Positions 53,312 through 62,580 of a DNA stretch of 64,000 bases are shown here, piece by piece. Both the position numbers and the translations under genes were made by a program. The DNA comes from JAFLCL01 sp039809495 (lineage in GTDB: Bacteria > Myxococcota_A > Polyangia > Polyangiales > Sandaracinaceae). Location of the stretch: positions 1 to 64,000 of the forward strand of contig JBDHVC010000013.1 in assembly GCA_039809495.1 (NCBI GenBank), read 5' to 3'. Every line of letters begins with the position of its first letter. The first letter of the stretch is position 1. The notes beneath the pieces were generated by a model. That model was not told where the DNA came from. It did no database searches and saw only the letters and a program-made list of their open reading frames with translations.

Positions 53312-54076
53312 ATGGCCGTCGCCAAAGCGCTCTCCTTCACCCAGACCTCCATCGGCCAGAAGACGCTGGTCGCCGTCTCGGGGCTCGTCCTCTACGGCTT
53401 CGTGTTCGGGCACGCGCTCGGGAACCTCCAGGTCTTCCTCGGCCGCGAGACGTTCAACGAGTACGCGGCGTTCCTCCACTCGATGCCGCACGCGCTCTGG
53501 CTCGCGCGGGGCGTCCTCCTGCTCGCGCTCGTGACGCACGTCACGATGGTGGCGCGCTTCCTCATCAAGGCGAAGAGCGGGCGCAAGGGCCGCTACAAGA
53601 TCGACGCGCCCATCGCGAAGGACCAGAGCATCCTCCACCGCTTCGCGCGCCAGACGATGCCGATCACCGGCCTCCTCATCTTCGCGTACATCGCGTTCCA
53701 CCTCGTCCACCTGACGATCGGCGAGGCGCCCAGCCTCTTCTTCCACCGCGGCTGGGCCTACGAGAACCTCGTCTACGGCATGCGCGTGCCGTGGGTCGCC
53801 GGCTTCTACATCTTCGCGAACCTGCTCCTCGGGATGCACCTCTTCCACGGCTCGCACGCCGTCTTCCAGTCGCTCGGCCTGCGCCACCCGAATTGGGATC
53901 GCTTCTCGCGTCCGAGCGCGCTCGGCGTCGCCGCCCTCGTCGTCGCGACGAACGTCATCATCCCGATCGCGTGCGTCTCGCGCATCGCCGGCGGAGAGCT
54001 GCCCGACGATCCCGCCACCTACCAGCCCGCGGACGCGAGCGACGGCGCCTCGAGCGCCCTCGCGCACGAACACTGA
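53312..54076 (+). CDS. sdhC: Succinate dehydrogenase cytochrome b558 subunit
   Basis: 254 residues, five membrane helices as in the b558-type (Bacillus/epsilon-proteobacterial) subunit. His residues in FGHALGN, VTHVTMV, FHLVHL and MHLFHGSHA are candidate haem ligands. It binds quinone and anchors SdhAB. GAGG precedes the ATG. First gene of sdhCAB. Confidence 0.93.
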   Translation: MAVAKALSFTQTSIGQKTLVAVSGLVLYGFVFGHALGNLQVFLGRETFNEYAAFLHSMPHALWLARGVLLLALVTHVTMVARFLIKAKSGRKGRYKIDAPIAKDQSILHRFARQTMPITGLLIFAYIAFHLVHLTIGEAPSLFFHRGWAYENLVYGMRVPWVAGFYIFANLLLGMHLFHGSHAVFQSLGLRHPNWDRFSRPSALGVAALVVATNVIIPIACVSRIAGGELPDDPATYQPADASDGASSALAHEH

Positions 54077-54115
54077 GCGACGACCCCGCACGAACCCCAT
54101 CGGGAGCACGACATC

Positions 54116-56077
54116 ATGGAGCTCAAGAGCAACGCGCCGACCGGTCCGCTCGCGACGCAGTGGACCAACCACCAGTTCGCGATGAAGCTCGTGAACCCCG
54201 CGAACAAGCGGAAGTACAAGATCCTCGTGGTCGGCACCGGCCTCGCGGGGGGCGCGGGCGCCGCCTCGCTCGCGGACCTCGGCTACCACGTCGAGGCCTT
54301 CTGCTACCAAGACAGCCCCCGCCGCGCGCACTCGATCGCCGCGCAGGGCGGCATCAACGCGACCAAGAATTACCCGGGCGACGGCGACAGCGTCTACCGG
54401 CTCTTCTACGACACCATCAAGGGCGGCGACTTCCGCTCGCGCGAGAGCAACACGTATCGCCTCGCCGAGGTCTCGGCGAACATCATCGATCAGTGCGTCG
54501 CGCTCGGCGTCCCCTTCGCGCGCGAGTACGGCGGCATGCTCGCCAACCGCAGCTTCGGCGGCGCGCAGGTGAGCCGCACGTTCTACGCGCGGGGCCAGAC
54601 GGGCCAGCAATTGCTCCTCGGCGTCTACGCCTCCCTCTCGCGCACCATCGCGGAGGGCAAGGTGAAGATGCACAACCGCGTCGAGATGGTCGATCTCATC
54701 GTGGTCGACGGACGCGCGCGCGGCATCGTCACGCGCGATCTCGTGACGGGGAAGATCGAGGCCCACCTCGGGGACGCCGTCGTCCTCGCGACGGGCGGCT
54801 ACGGCAACGCGTTCTACCTCTCGACGAACGCGAAGGGCTGCAACGCGAGCGCGGCCTGGCGCGCCCACCGCCGCGGCGCGGGCTTCGCCAACCCCTGCTA
54901 CACGCAGATCCACCCGACGTGCATCCCGCAGGCGGGCGAGTACCAGAGCAAGCTCACGCTGATGAGCGAGTCGCTCCGCAACGACGGCCGCATCTGGGTC
55001 CCGCGCAAGAAGGAGGACGCGACGAAGAGCGCGGCCTCGATCCCCGAGAAGGATCGCTACTACTACCTCGAGGAGAAGTACCCCGCGTTCGGTAACCTGA
55101 TGCCGCGCGACGTCGCGAGCCGCCAGGCGAAGTTCGCTTGCGACGAGGGCCTCGGCGTGGGCCCCGAGATCGCCGGCGTGCGGCGCGGCGTCTACCTCGA
55201 CTTCGCGGACGCCATCAAGCGCGACGGCGAGGACGTCATCTTCGACAAGTACGGCAACCTCTTCGAGATGTACGAGCGCATCACGGGCGAGGATCCGATG
55301 AAGGTGCCGATGCGCATCTACCCCGCGACGCACTACACGATGGGCGGGCTCTGGGTGGACTACAACCTCCAGAGCACCATCCCGGGCCTGCTCGTCGCGG
55401 GCGAGGCGAACTTCTCGGATCACGGCGCGAACCGGCTCGGCGCGAGCGCGCTCATGCAGGGCCTCGCCGACGGCTTCTTCGTCCTGCCGTACGTGATGGG
55501 CCACTACCTCGCGACGGCCGGCAAGTCGAAGGGCGTCGACGAGAGCCACCCCGAGGTCAAGGCCGCCGTCGACGGCGTGAGGAAGCGCGTGCAGTCGTTC
55601 ATCGACGTCGGCCAGAAGGGCAAGCGCACGGTCGACGACTTCCATCGCCACCTCGGCGCGCTCATCTGGGATCACTGCGGCATGGCCCGCAACGCGAAGG
55701 GGCTCAAGAAGGCCATGGAGGAGATCCCCACCCTCTACGAGGAATTCAAGAAGGACGTGAAGATCCTCGGGAGCGGAGAGTCGCTCAACCGCGAGCTCGA
55801 GCGCGCGATGCGCGTCGACGATTTCTTCCAGCTCGGTCAGCTCATGTGCCGCGACGCGCTCGAGCGCGACGAGAGCTGCGGCTGCCACTTCCGCGAGGAG
55901 CACCAGACGCACGCCGACCCGAACGTGCCCGGCAGCTACGGCGGCGAGTGCGTGCGCGACGACGAGAAGTTCGCGCACGTCGCCGTGTGGGAGTGGAAGG
56001 GCGATGGCCAGGCCGAGGTCCGGCACGAAGAGAAGCTCGAGTTCGAGAACGTCCACCTCGCCCAGCGCAAGTACTGA
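54116..56077 (+). CDS. sdhA: Succinate dehydrogenase flavoprotein subunit
   Basis: 653 residues. FAD loop GTGLAGGAGAASLADLG, His-FAD region RRAHSIAAQGGINA, active-site PTCIPQAGEY and RGVYLDF, GGLWVDYNLQSTIPGLLVAGEA and HGANRLGASALMQGL. Oxidises succinate to fumarate. The b558-type form usually feeds low-potential quinone. GGGAG precedes the ATG. Confidence 0.96.
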   Translation: MELKSNAPTGPLATQWTNHQFAMKLVNPANKRKYKILVVGTGLAGGAGAASLADLGYHVEAFCYQDSPRRAHSIAAQGGINATKNYPGDGDSVYRLFYDTIKGGDFRSRESNTYRLAEVSANIIDQCVALGVPFAREYGGMLANRSFGGAQVSRTFYARGQTGQQLLLGVYASLSRTIAEGKVKMHNRVEMVDLIVVDGRARGIVTRDLVTGKIEAHLGDAVVLATGGYGNAFYLSTNAKGCNASAAWRAHRRGAGFANPCYTQIHPTCIPQAGEYQSKLTLMSESLRNDGRIWVPRKKEDATKSAASIPEKDRYYYLEEKYPAFGNLMPRDVASRQAKFACDEGLGVGPEIAGVRRGVYLDFADAIKRDGEDVIFDKYGNLFEMYERITGEDPMKVPMRIYPATHYTMGGLWVDYNLQSTIPGLLVAGEANFSDHGANRLGASALMQGLADGFFVLPYVMGHYLATAGKSKGVDESHPEVKAAVDGVRKRVQSFIDVGQKGKRTVDDFHRHLGALIWDHCGMARNAKGLKKAMEEIPTLYEEFKKDVKILGSGESLNRELERAMRVDDFFQLGQLMCRDALERDESCGCHFREEHQTHADPNVPGSYGGECVRDDEKFAHVAVWEWKGDGQAEVRHEEKLEFENVHLAQRKY

Positions 56078-56132
56078 ACCCCAAGCCCGCCGATCCGATC
56101 TCTCGAGCAAGGCTCCACCCAAGAGGCATCCC

Positions 56133-56930
56133 ATGGCAGAGACGATCAACCTCAAGCTGCACGTCTGGCGTCAGAACGGCCCGAGCGACGCCGGTCACTT
56201 CGAGGACTACAGCCAGTACGCGAAGGACATCTCGACGCACGCGTCCTTCCTCGAGTGCCTCGACGTCGTGAACGAGCGCCTCGTCCTCGACGGCAAGGAC
56301 CCGATCATGTTCGACCACGACTGCCGCGAGGGCATCTGCGGCATGTGCGGCATGGTCATCAACGGGGCGCCGCACGGGCCGCAGAAGGCGACGACCACCT
56401 GCCAGCTCCACATGCGGGTCTTCAAGGACGGCGAGGAGCTCTGGGTGGAGCCCTGGCGCGCGACGGCGTTCCCGGTCGTGAAGGATCTCGCCGTCGATCG
56501 CGGCGCGCTCGATCGCGTCGTGCAGGCGGGCGGCTTCATCACGGCCAAGAGCGGCTCGGCGCCGAACGCGAACGACATCCCGATCCCGAAGTGGGAGGCC
56601 GACGCGGCGATGGACGCGGCCGCTTGCATCGGCTGCGGCGCCTGCGTCGCCGCCTGCCCGAACGGCAGCGCGAGCCTCTTCATGGGCGCGAAGATCGGCC
56701 ACCTCGCCTCGCTCCCCCAGGGGCAGGCCGAGCGCGAGAGCCGCGTCCTCTCGATGGTGGCGCAGCACGAGCACGAGGGCTTCGGCGGCTGCTCGAACCA
56801 CTACCTCTGCGAGGCCGCGTGCCCCAAGGAGATCAGCGTCACCTGGATCGCGCGGATGAACCACGAGCTGCTGCGCGCGTCGGCCACGCACGACCCGAGC
56901 CGCGGCCATCACGGCGGCGGGCACGGCTGA
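56133..56930 (+). CDS. sdhB: Succinate dehydrogenase iron-sulfur subunit
   Basis: 265 residues. 2Fe-2S site CREGICGMCGM with later CQLHM, then 4Fe-4S and 3Fe-4S sites CIGCGACVAACP and CSNHYLCEAACPKE. It carries electrons from SdhA to the quinone site. GAGG precedes the ATG at 56133; upstream in-frame residues are a shadow. His-rich C-terminal tail. Confidence 0.96.
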   Translation: MAETINLKLHVWRQNGPSDAGHFEDYSQYAKDISTHASFLECLDVVNERLVLDGKDPIMFDHDCREGICGMCGMVINGAPHGPQKATTTCQLHMRVFKDGEELWVEPWRATAFPVVKDLAVDRGALDRVVQAGGFITAKSGSAPNANDIPIPKWEADAAMDAAACIGCGACVAACPNGSASLFMGAKIGHLASLPQGQAERESRVLSMVAQHEHEGFGGCSNHYLCEAACPKEISVTWIARMNHELLRASATHDPSRGHHGGGHG

Positions 56931-57017
56931 AGCCGCGGCGCGCGGCGAGCCGCGGCGTCGAGCTGGGTCTCTTCCTCTCCCGCCCCTCGCGAGGCCCAGC
57001 GTGAACGGAGCGCGCCG

Positions 57018-58814
57018 ATGCCCTGGGAAGCCTGGCTGAGCCTCGGGATGGTCCTGCTCATGGTGGTGGCGCTCGCCCGCGGCGCCATCGCCGCCGACGC
57101 CGTGCTCATGCTGACGGCCATCGTCCTCTCGAGCCTGCGCGTCGTCTCCGATCGCTTCCCCGCGCCGCGCGAGGTCGCGGGCGCCTTCGGGAACGAGGGG
57201 CTCGTGACGATCGGCGCGCTCTTCGTCGTCGCGGCGGCGATGACGCGCTCGGGCGCCACCACGCGCTTCGGCACCCCGATGCTCGGCAGGCCCTCGACGC
57301 ACGAGGGCGCGCAGCTGCGCCTCATGCTGCCCGTCGTCGGCATGAGCGCGTTCCTCAACAACACCGCCGTCGTCGCGATGTTCCTCCCCGTCGTCAAGGA
57401 CTGGGCGCGCGCACGCCGCCTCGACGTCTCGAAGCTCCTGCTCCCCCTCTCCTACGCCGCGATCCTCGGCGGCATCTGCACGCTCATCGGCACGAGCACG
57501 AACATCGTCGTCTCGGGTCTGATGATCGACGCGGGCGCGGGCTCGCTCTCCATGTTCACGATCACGCCGATCGGGCTGCCGATCGCGATCGTCGGCGTGC
57601 TCTTCATCATCCTCAGCGCCCGCTTCCTCTTGCCGAGCCGGAGCACGGCGGATCGCGGGCTCGAGAATTCGCGCGAGTACATGGTCGAGCTCGAGGTCGA
57701 GGCCGCGAGCCCCCTCGACGGGAGCTCCATCGTCGCCGCGGGGCTCCGCCAGCTCCCAGGGCTCTTCCTCGTCGAGGTGCGCCGCGGCGACGACGTGGAG
57801 GCGGCGGTCGGCCCCGACTTCGTCCTGCGCGGCGGCGATCGCCTCGTCTTCGCGGGGGTCGTGCAGTCCGTCGCGGACCTCCACAACCTGCGAGGCCTCA
57901 AGGGTGTCCAGCACGCCGAGGATCGCGACCTCGCCGTCCCGCGGCACGATCGGATCTTCGTCGAGTGCGTCGTCTCCGCGTCCTCACCGCTCGTCGGCTT
58001 CTCGATCCGCGACAGCCGCTTCCGCACGCGCTACGAGGCCGCCGTCCTCGCCGTCCACCGCAACGGCGAGCGCCTCGGGGGCAAGCTCGGCGACATGGTG
58101 CTCCGCCCCGGCGACACGCTCCTCGTCGAGGCGGCGCCCTCCTTCGTCGAGAAGCAGCACGATCGGCAGGACTTCTTCCTCGTCTCGCGCGTGAAGTCCG
58201 TCGCCCCCATCCGCCACGATCGCGCGTGGCTCTCGCTCGCGATCCTCGGCTTCGTCGTCGTCGGCGGCGCGCTCGAGCCCGTGACGGGCCTCGGCGTGCT
58301 CCCCTTCGCGCTCGCGGGCGCCGCCCTCTCGGTGGGGACGGGCTGCCTCTCCATGGATCAGGCGCGGCGCTCGATCGAGTGGTCGGTCCTCTTCGCGATC
58401 GGCGCGGCGCTCGTCATCGCGAAGGCCCTCGACTCGACCGGCGCGGCGCAGGGGATCGCCGACGCGCTGCTCAGCCTCGTGCGCGGGACGGGCCCGATCG
58501 GCGCCCTCGTCGCCGTCTACGTCGCGACGCTCGTCCTCACCGAGCTGCTCACCAACACGGCCGCGGCCGCGCTCGCCTTCCCGATCGCGCACGCGAGCGC
58601 GCAAGCGCTCCACGTCTCGACGCTCCCCTTCGCCCTCGCCATCTGCGTCGCGGCCTCGTGCGGCTTCGCCACCCCGCTCGGCTACCAGACCCACCTCATG
58701 GTCTACGGCGCCGGCGGCTACCGCTTCTCCGACTTCCTCCGCATGGGCCTCGGCCTCGACGTCGTCTGCGCGGCCCTCGCGCTCGTCCTCATCCCCCTCC
58801 TGGTCGGATTCTGA
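57018..58814 (+). CDS. SLC13/DASS-family transporter with two TrkA-C domains
   Basis: 598 residues. Membrane part in two halves (about 1-210 and 390-598) with re-entrant loops NNTAVVAMFLP and GTSTNIVVSG, then TNTAAAALAFP. Between them lie two TrkA-C (RCK_C) domains (about 220-290 and 310-375), which often bind ligands or ions. Likely a Na-coupled anion carrier such as C4-dicarboxylate or sulfate. It sits 87 bases after sdhB, so a succinate link is attractive. GGAG precedes the ATG. Confidence 0.85.
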   Translation: MPWEAWLSLGMVLLMVVALARGAIAADAVLMLTAIVLSSLRVVSDRFPAPREVAGAFGNEGLVTIGALFVVAAAMTRSGATTRFGTPMLGRPSTHEGAQLRLMLPVVGMSAFLNNTAVVAMFLPVVKDWARARRLDVSKLLLPLSYAAILGGICTLIGTSTNIVVSGLMIDAGAGSLSMFTITPIGLPIAIVGVLFIILSARFLLPSRSTADRGLENSREYMVELEVEAASPLDGSSIVAAGLRQLPGLFLVEVRRGDDVEAAVGPDFVLRGGDRLVFAGVVQSVADLHNLRGLKGVQHAEDRDLAVPRHDRIFVECVVSASSPLVGFSIRDSRFRTRYEAAVLAVHRNGERLGGKLGDMVLRPGDTLLVEAAPSFVEKQHDRQDFFLVSRVKSVAPIRHDRAWLSLAILGFVVVGGALEPVTGLGVLPFALAGAALSVGTGCLSMDQARRSIEWSVLFAIGAALVIAKALDSTGAAQGIADALLSLVRGTGPIGALVAVYVATLVLTELLTNTAAAALAFPIAHASAQALHVSTLPFALAICVAASCGFATPLGYQTHLMVYGAGGYRFSDFLRMGLGLDVVCAALALVLIPLLVGF

Positions 58815-58849
58815 GCCCTCGACGCGCGACGCTCCGGCCGGCGCGGACT

Positions 58850-58858
58850 TGGTAGACT
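58850..58858 (+). promoter_or_regulatory. Extended -10 box for the lipoprotein gene at 58865
   Basis: TGGTAGACT, six bases before the ATG at 58865. It shares CTTGGTA and the spacing with the box at 25346-25354. An ATG at 58861 in another frame is inside the gap. Confidence 0.45.
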
Positions 58859-58864
58859 CGATGG

Positions 58865-59980
58865 ATGACGTTGCGACGCTCGGCGCCCACGTGGGTCGCG
58901 ATCCTCACGCTCTCGACGCTCTCGGCTGGCTGCGGCTCCCGCTCGACGACCCTCGATCCCGGCGCCGACGCGGGGGACCTCACCATCGACGCCGATCGGG
59001 CGCGGCTCGACAGCGCGCTCGACGCGGAGGCGAGCGACGCGCGCGCCCCGGGCTGCACCGGCGACGACGAGTGCCCCGACGACGGCCAGCGCTGTAACGG
59101 CGTCAGCTTCTGCGACGTCGCGGCGGGCCGCTGCGCCGTGACGGCGCCCGTCCGCTGCGACGACCTCGTCGACTGCACGAGCGATCGCTGCGTCGAGGGC
59201 GTGGGCTGCGTGTTCACGCCCGAGGCGAGCCGGTGCGCGCCCGGCGCCCTCTGCGATCCGATCCGCGGCTGCCTCCCCGCATGCACGCCGACGAGCTCAG
59301 AGGAGGAGCGCTGCGACGATCGCGCGGACGACGACTGCGACGGCCTCCTCGACTGCGACGACCCCGACTGCGAGGGCGCGCCGGCCTGCCCGATCGCGTG
59401 CACGCCGAGCGCGCCGCGCGAGGTGCGCTGTCGAGACGGCCGCGACGACGACTGCGACGGCCTCGTCGACTGCCTCGACGTGGACTGCACGGAGGATCCT
59501 GCCTGCGCGAGCGCCTGCGTCCCGAGCGCGCCGCGCGAGGTGCAGTGCCGCGACGGCCGCGACGACGACTGCGACGGTCGCGTCGACTGCCGCGACGCGG
59601 ACTGCGCCTCGGATCCGGCGTGCCGCGGGGGCTGCGTCCCGACGGCGCACAACGAGATCGGCGTCGGCGCCTGCACGAACCGGATCGACGACGACTGCGA
59701 CGGTCGCGCCGACTGCGACGATCCCGACTGCCGCCCGCTCGGCGCGATGGCCGAGTGTTGCAACGGCGTCGACGACAACGGCGACGGCAACGTCGACGAA
59801 TTCACCTGTCGCTGCTTCGCGGACGCCGACTGCTTCGGCGTCGGCTCGATCGATCAGAGCTGCTGGACGACGAACTACTCGGTCTGCGGCCCGCGGTGCA
59901 ATTTCTACGGCGGCGATCGCTTCTGCCAGGAGGGCTTCGGGCTCTCGCGCTGCGATCGCGAGACGGGTGAGTGCCTGTGA
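58865..59980 (+). CDS. Cys-rich MopE-like lipoprotein
   Basis: 371 residues. Lipobox TLSAGC, Asp-rich linker, then Cys-rich modules and four near repeats of the form RCRDGRDDDCDGLVDC followed by a D-x-DC pair, and a final NGVDDNGDGNVDEF. Possible calcium or metal binding at the cell surface. Same architecture style and promoter type as the gene at 25361. Stop overlaps the next gene by 4 bases. Confidence 0.85.
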   Translation: MTLRRSAPTWVAILTLSTLSAGCGSRSTTLDPGADAGDLTIDADRARLDSALDAEASDARAPGCTGDDECPDDGQRCNGVSFCDVAAGRCAVTAPVRCDDLVDCTSDRCVEGVGCVFTPEASRCAPGALCDPIRGCLPACTPTSSEEERCDDRADDDCDGLLDCDDPDCEGAPACPIACTPSAPREVRCRDGRDDDCDGLVDCLDVDCTEDPACASACVPSAPREVQCRDGRDDDCDGRVDCRDADCASDPACRGGCVPTAHNEIGVGACTNRIDDDCDGRADCDDPDCRPLGAMAECCNGVDDNGDGNVDEFTCRCFADADCFGVGSIDQSCWTTNYSVCGPRCNFYGGDRFCQEGFGLSRCDRETGECL

Positions 59981-60732
59981 CGAGCGGACCCGACGGCGAG
60001 CTCGAGACGCGCGAGGCCTTCTCCACCCGCACCTTCGGGACCCGCGCTCGGGTGGTGCTCACGTGCGAGCACGCCTCCGAGCGGCTCCCCGAGGCCTTCG
60101 CGCGCGAGACGGGCTTCGCGTGGCCCGAGGCCGATCGGTGGCTCCGAGGCACGCACTGGGCCTTCGATCTCGGCGCCGAGGCGATCGCGACCGAGCACGC
60201 GCGGGCCATCGGCGCGCGCCTCGTCAGCGCTCGCTTCTCGCGCTTGCTCGTCGATCCGAACCGCCCCCTCGGCTCGAGCACGCTCTTCCGCGACGTCGCC
60301 GAGGGGCGCGCCGTCGCGATGAACCAGGCGATCGCGCCGCGCGAGCGCGACGCGCGCGTCGGCCTGCTCTACGAGCCCTTCCACGCCGCGGTCGATCGCG
60401 CCGTCGGCGCGAGCCGCGAGGCCGAGATCGTCTTCGCCGTCCACACCTTCACGCCGCTCTACGAGGGGCAGCGGCGCGAGGTGGAGATCGGGATCCTCTT
60501 CGACCGCGAGGACGCGCTCGCGGAGCGCGTCCTCCGGGGCCTGCGGCTCGCCGGCTTCGACGCGCGGGCGAACGAGCCGTGGAGCGGCAAGGACGGCCTC
60601 ATCCACGTCGCCGGGCACCACGGCGACCGCCACGAGAAGCGCGCCCTCGAGCTCGAGGTGCGCCAGGATCTCGCCGTCGATCCCGCGTTCCGCGCGCGCC
60701 TCGTCCCGATCCTCGCGGAGCTGCTCCACTGA
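59977..60732 (+). CDS. N-formylglutamate amidohydrolase family protein
   Basis: 251 residues. Splits formylglutamate (last step of some histidine-degradation routes) or a related N-formyl amino acid. Motifs LTCEHASERLPEAF, HWAFDLGAEA, VDPNRPLG, VHTFTPLYEG and IHVAGHHGDRHEKRALELEVRQ match the family. GTG at 59977 overlaps the lipoprotein stop (GTGA); an alternative GTG is at 59971. Confidence 0.88.
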   Translation: MTSGPDGELETREAFSTRTFGTRARVVLTCEHASERLPEAFARETGFAWPEADRWLRGTHWAFDLGAEAIATEHARAIGARLVSARFSRLLVDPNRPLGSSTLFRDVAEGRAVAMNQAIAPRERDARVGLLYEPFHAAVDRAVGASREAEIVFAVHTFTPLYEGQRREVEIGILFDREDALAERVLRGLRLAGFDARANEPWSGKDGLIHVAGHHGDRHEKRALELEVRQDLAVDPAFRARLVPILAELLH

Positions 60733-60738
60733 CGCCGC

Positions 60739-62520
60739 TCAGCGCGCGGGCGCGGGCGGCACGAGCGATCGACGCGTGGAGACGAGCCGCGCCGAGGCGC
60801 CCTCGGGGCGCGTGTAGACGAGGGCGCCGGCCGCGTCGCGCCCGAGCTCGGCGGCGTTCCCCTCGTCCGTGTCGATGTGCATCTCGAGGCGAAATTCGGG
60901 ATCGACGCGGATGATCACGTCGCCGAAGGTCAGATCGCGCGGGCCTCCCGTGACCGATACCTCGACCTCGTCGCCGTCCGAGACGCCGTAGTAGGCCGCG
61001 TCGCTCGGGTGCATGTGGATGTGACGCCACGCGCAGATGAGCCCCTCGGCGAGGTGCAGCGTCCCCTTCGGCCCCTCGAGCGTGACGGGCGCCGAGCCCT
61101 TCGTGTTGCCCGAGAGCCGAACCGGCGCGTCGACGCCGAGGAAGAACTCGTCCGTCCGCGAGACCTCGACCTGTGAGCCCTTGCGGAGCGGCCCGAGGAC
61201 GCGCACGCGCTCGATGCGGTTACGGGGCCCGACGATGGTGACCTGCTCCTCGGCGGCGTACTGCCCTGGCTGGGAGAGGGGGCGGAGCGGCGTGAGCTCC
61301 GAGCCGACCCCGAAGAGCGCGTCCATCCCCGCGCGATCGAGGTGGACGTGCCGCGCGCTGATGGCGATCGGGATCGGGCGAGGCGTCGCCTCGATGTGCG
61401 AGGCGGCGACGAGCTCCGCGCACTCGCGCGCGATCTGGAGCTCCTCGTTCGTCGCGATGACGAGCGCGCGGACCCGCGAGGTCGAGGACGCGACGTCGAA
61501 GACGGGGCGCACGGCGTCGTCGACCTTCGCGTCCGCGTTCTTGTCTTCGTCGATCGAGAGCCCGAGGAAGTCGAAGCGCTGGAGGATGCGGCGCCGCATC
61601 GTGACGCTGTTCTCGCCGATGCCGCCCGTGAGGATCACCGCGTCGAGCCCACCCATCACCGCCGCGTAGGCGCCGACGTACTTGCGCACCCGATGCACGA
61701 AGACGTTGATCGCGAGGCGCGCGCGATCGTCGCCCTCGGCGGCGCGCGCCTCGATCGGCCGCAGGTCGTTCGAGACGCCGCTCACGCCGAGGAGCCCGCT
61801 CCGCTCGTCGAGGAGCCGACGCGCGCCCTCGACGCCCAGCTCACGCGCCAGGAGCAGCACGACCCCCGGATCGACGTCCCCCGAGCGCGTGCCCATGACG
61901 AGCCCCTCCGTCGGCGTGAGCCCCATCGACGTCTCGACGCTGTTGCCACCCTCGATCGCGCAGGCGCTCGCGCCGTTACCGAGGTGCAGGCTCACGAGGC
62001 GGAGCTCGGTGAGCGGGCGCTCGAGGTGCCGCGCCGCGAGCTCGGCGACGAAGCGATGCGAGGTGCCGTGGAAGCCGAAGCGCCTGAGGCCCTTCTGCTC
62101 CGCGAGGTCGTGATCGATCGCGTACGTCCGCGCCCTGCGCGGCATCCGCACGTGGAAGGCCGTGTCGAAGACGGCCACGTGCGGGACGTTCGGGAGCGCG
62201 GCGCGCGCGGCGCGGATCCCCGCGAGGTTCGCCGGGTTGTGGAGGGGCGCGAGGGGGACGGCGGCCTCGATGCCCGCGAGCACCTCGTCGTCGACCCGCG
62301 CCGCGCGGACGAAGCGCTCGCCGCCGTGGACGACGCGATGTCCGACCGCGTCGACCGCGCGCTCGCCGAGCGCCGAGAGCACCTCGTCGATCGCCCGCGC
62401 GAGCGGCTTCGCGTCGCCGATCCCCTCGATGGTCCCCGCGAGCGCGACCGCGCCCGTCTCGGGGGTGACGAGCTGGTACTTCAGGCTGGAGGAGCCCGCG
62501 TTGAGCACGAGGACGTTCAT
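60739..62520 (-). CDS. Fused acetate kinase - PduL phosphotransacylase
   Basis: 593 residues. Residues 1 to about 390 are acetate kinase: LNAGSSSLKYQL, GHRVVHGGE, FDTAFH, FHGTSH, HLGNGAS, GTRSGDVDPG, TGGIGENS. Residues about 400-593 are PduL: ISARHVHLDR, RHIHMHPSDA and EMHIDTDEGNA, the zinc ligands. Together they interconvert acetyl-CoA, acetyl phosphate and acetate with ATP. No microcompartment genes nearby. TGGTACGCC ends 6 bases before the ATG at 62520 (leaderless). The in-frame extension upstream is antisense to nadA. Confidence 0.93.
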   Translation of the reverse strand: MNVLVLNAGSSSLKYQLVTPETGAVALAGTIEGIGDAKPLARAIDEVLSALGERAVDAVGHRVVHGGERFVRAARVDDEVLAGIEAAVPLAPLHNPANLAGIRAARAALPNVPHVAVFDTAFHVRMPRRARTYAIDHDLAEQKGLRRFGFHGTSHRFVAELAARHLERPLTELRLVSLHLGNGASACAIEGGNSVETSMGLTPTEGLVMGTRSGDVDPGVVLLLARELGVEGARRLLDERSGLLGVSGVSNDLRPIEARAAEGDDRARLAINVFVHRVRKYVGAYAAVMGGLDAVILTGGIGENSVTMRRRILQRFDFLGLSIDEDKNADAKVDDAVRPVFDVASSTSRVRALVIATNEELQIARECAELVAASHIEATPRPIPIAISARHVHLDRAGMDALFGVGSELTPLRPLSQPGQYAAEEQVTIVGPRNRIERVRVLGPLRKGSQVEVSRTDEFFLGVDAPVRLSGNTKGSAPVTLEGPKGTLHLAEGLICAWRHIHMHPSDAAYYGVSDGDEVEVSVTGGPRDLTFGDVIIRVDPEFRLEMHIDTDEGNAAELGRDAAGALVYTRPEGASARLVSTRRSLVPPAPAR

Positions 62521-62526
62521 GGCCGA

Positions 62527-62535
62527 GGCGTACCA
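62527..62535 (-). promoter_or_regulatory. Extended -10-like box for the ackA-pduL gene
   Basis: TGGTACGCC on the minus strand, six bases before the ATG at 62520; fits the leaderless pattern of this window. Confidence 0.4.
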
Positions 62536-62580
62536 CGATCGGGTCTTGTTCCCGGGCACCGCTCGGCACATGGTTCGCGC

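Noticed and set aside
53270..53312. GGTTCGA-like sequence near sdhC as a tRNA T-arm
   Set aside because: No cloverleaf could be built around it; it is the sdhC leader with the ribosome site.
53087..56155. 1022-codon minus-strand frame
   Set aside because: Antisense shadow of sdhCAB.
58861..59097. Short ORF starting at ATG 58861
   Set aside because: Frame is out of phase with the lipoprotein signal peptide and has no domain.
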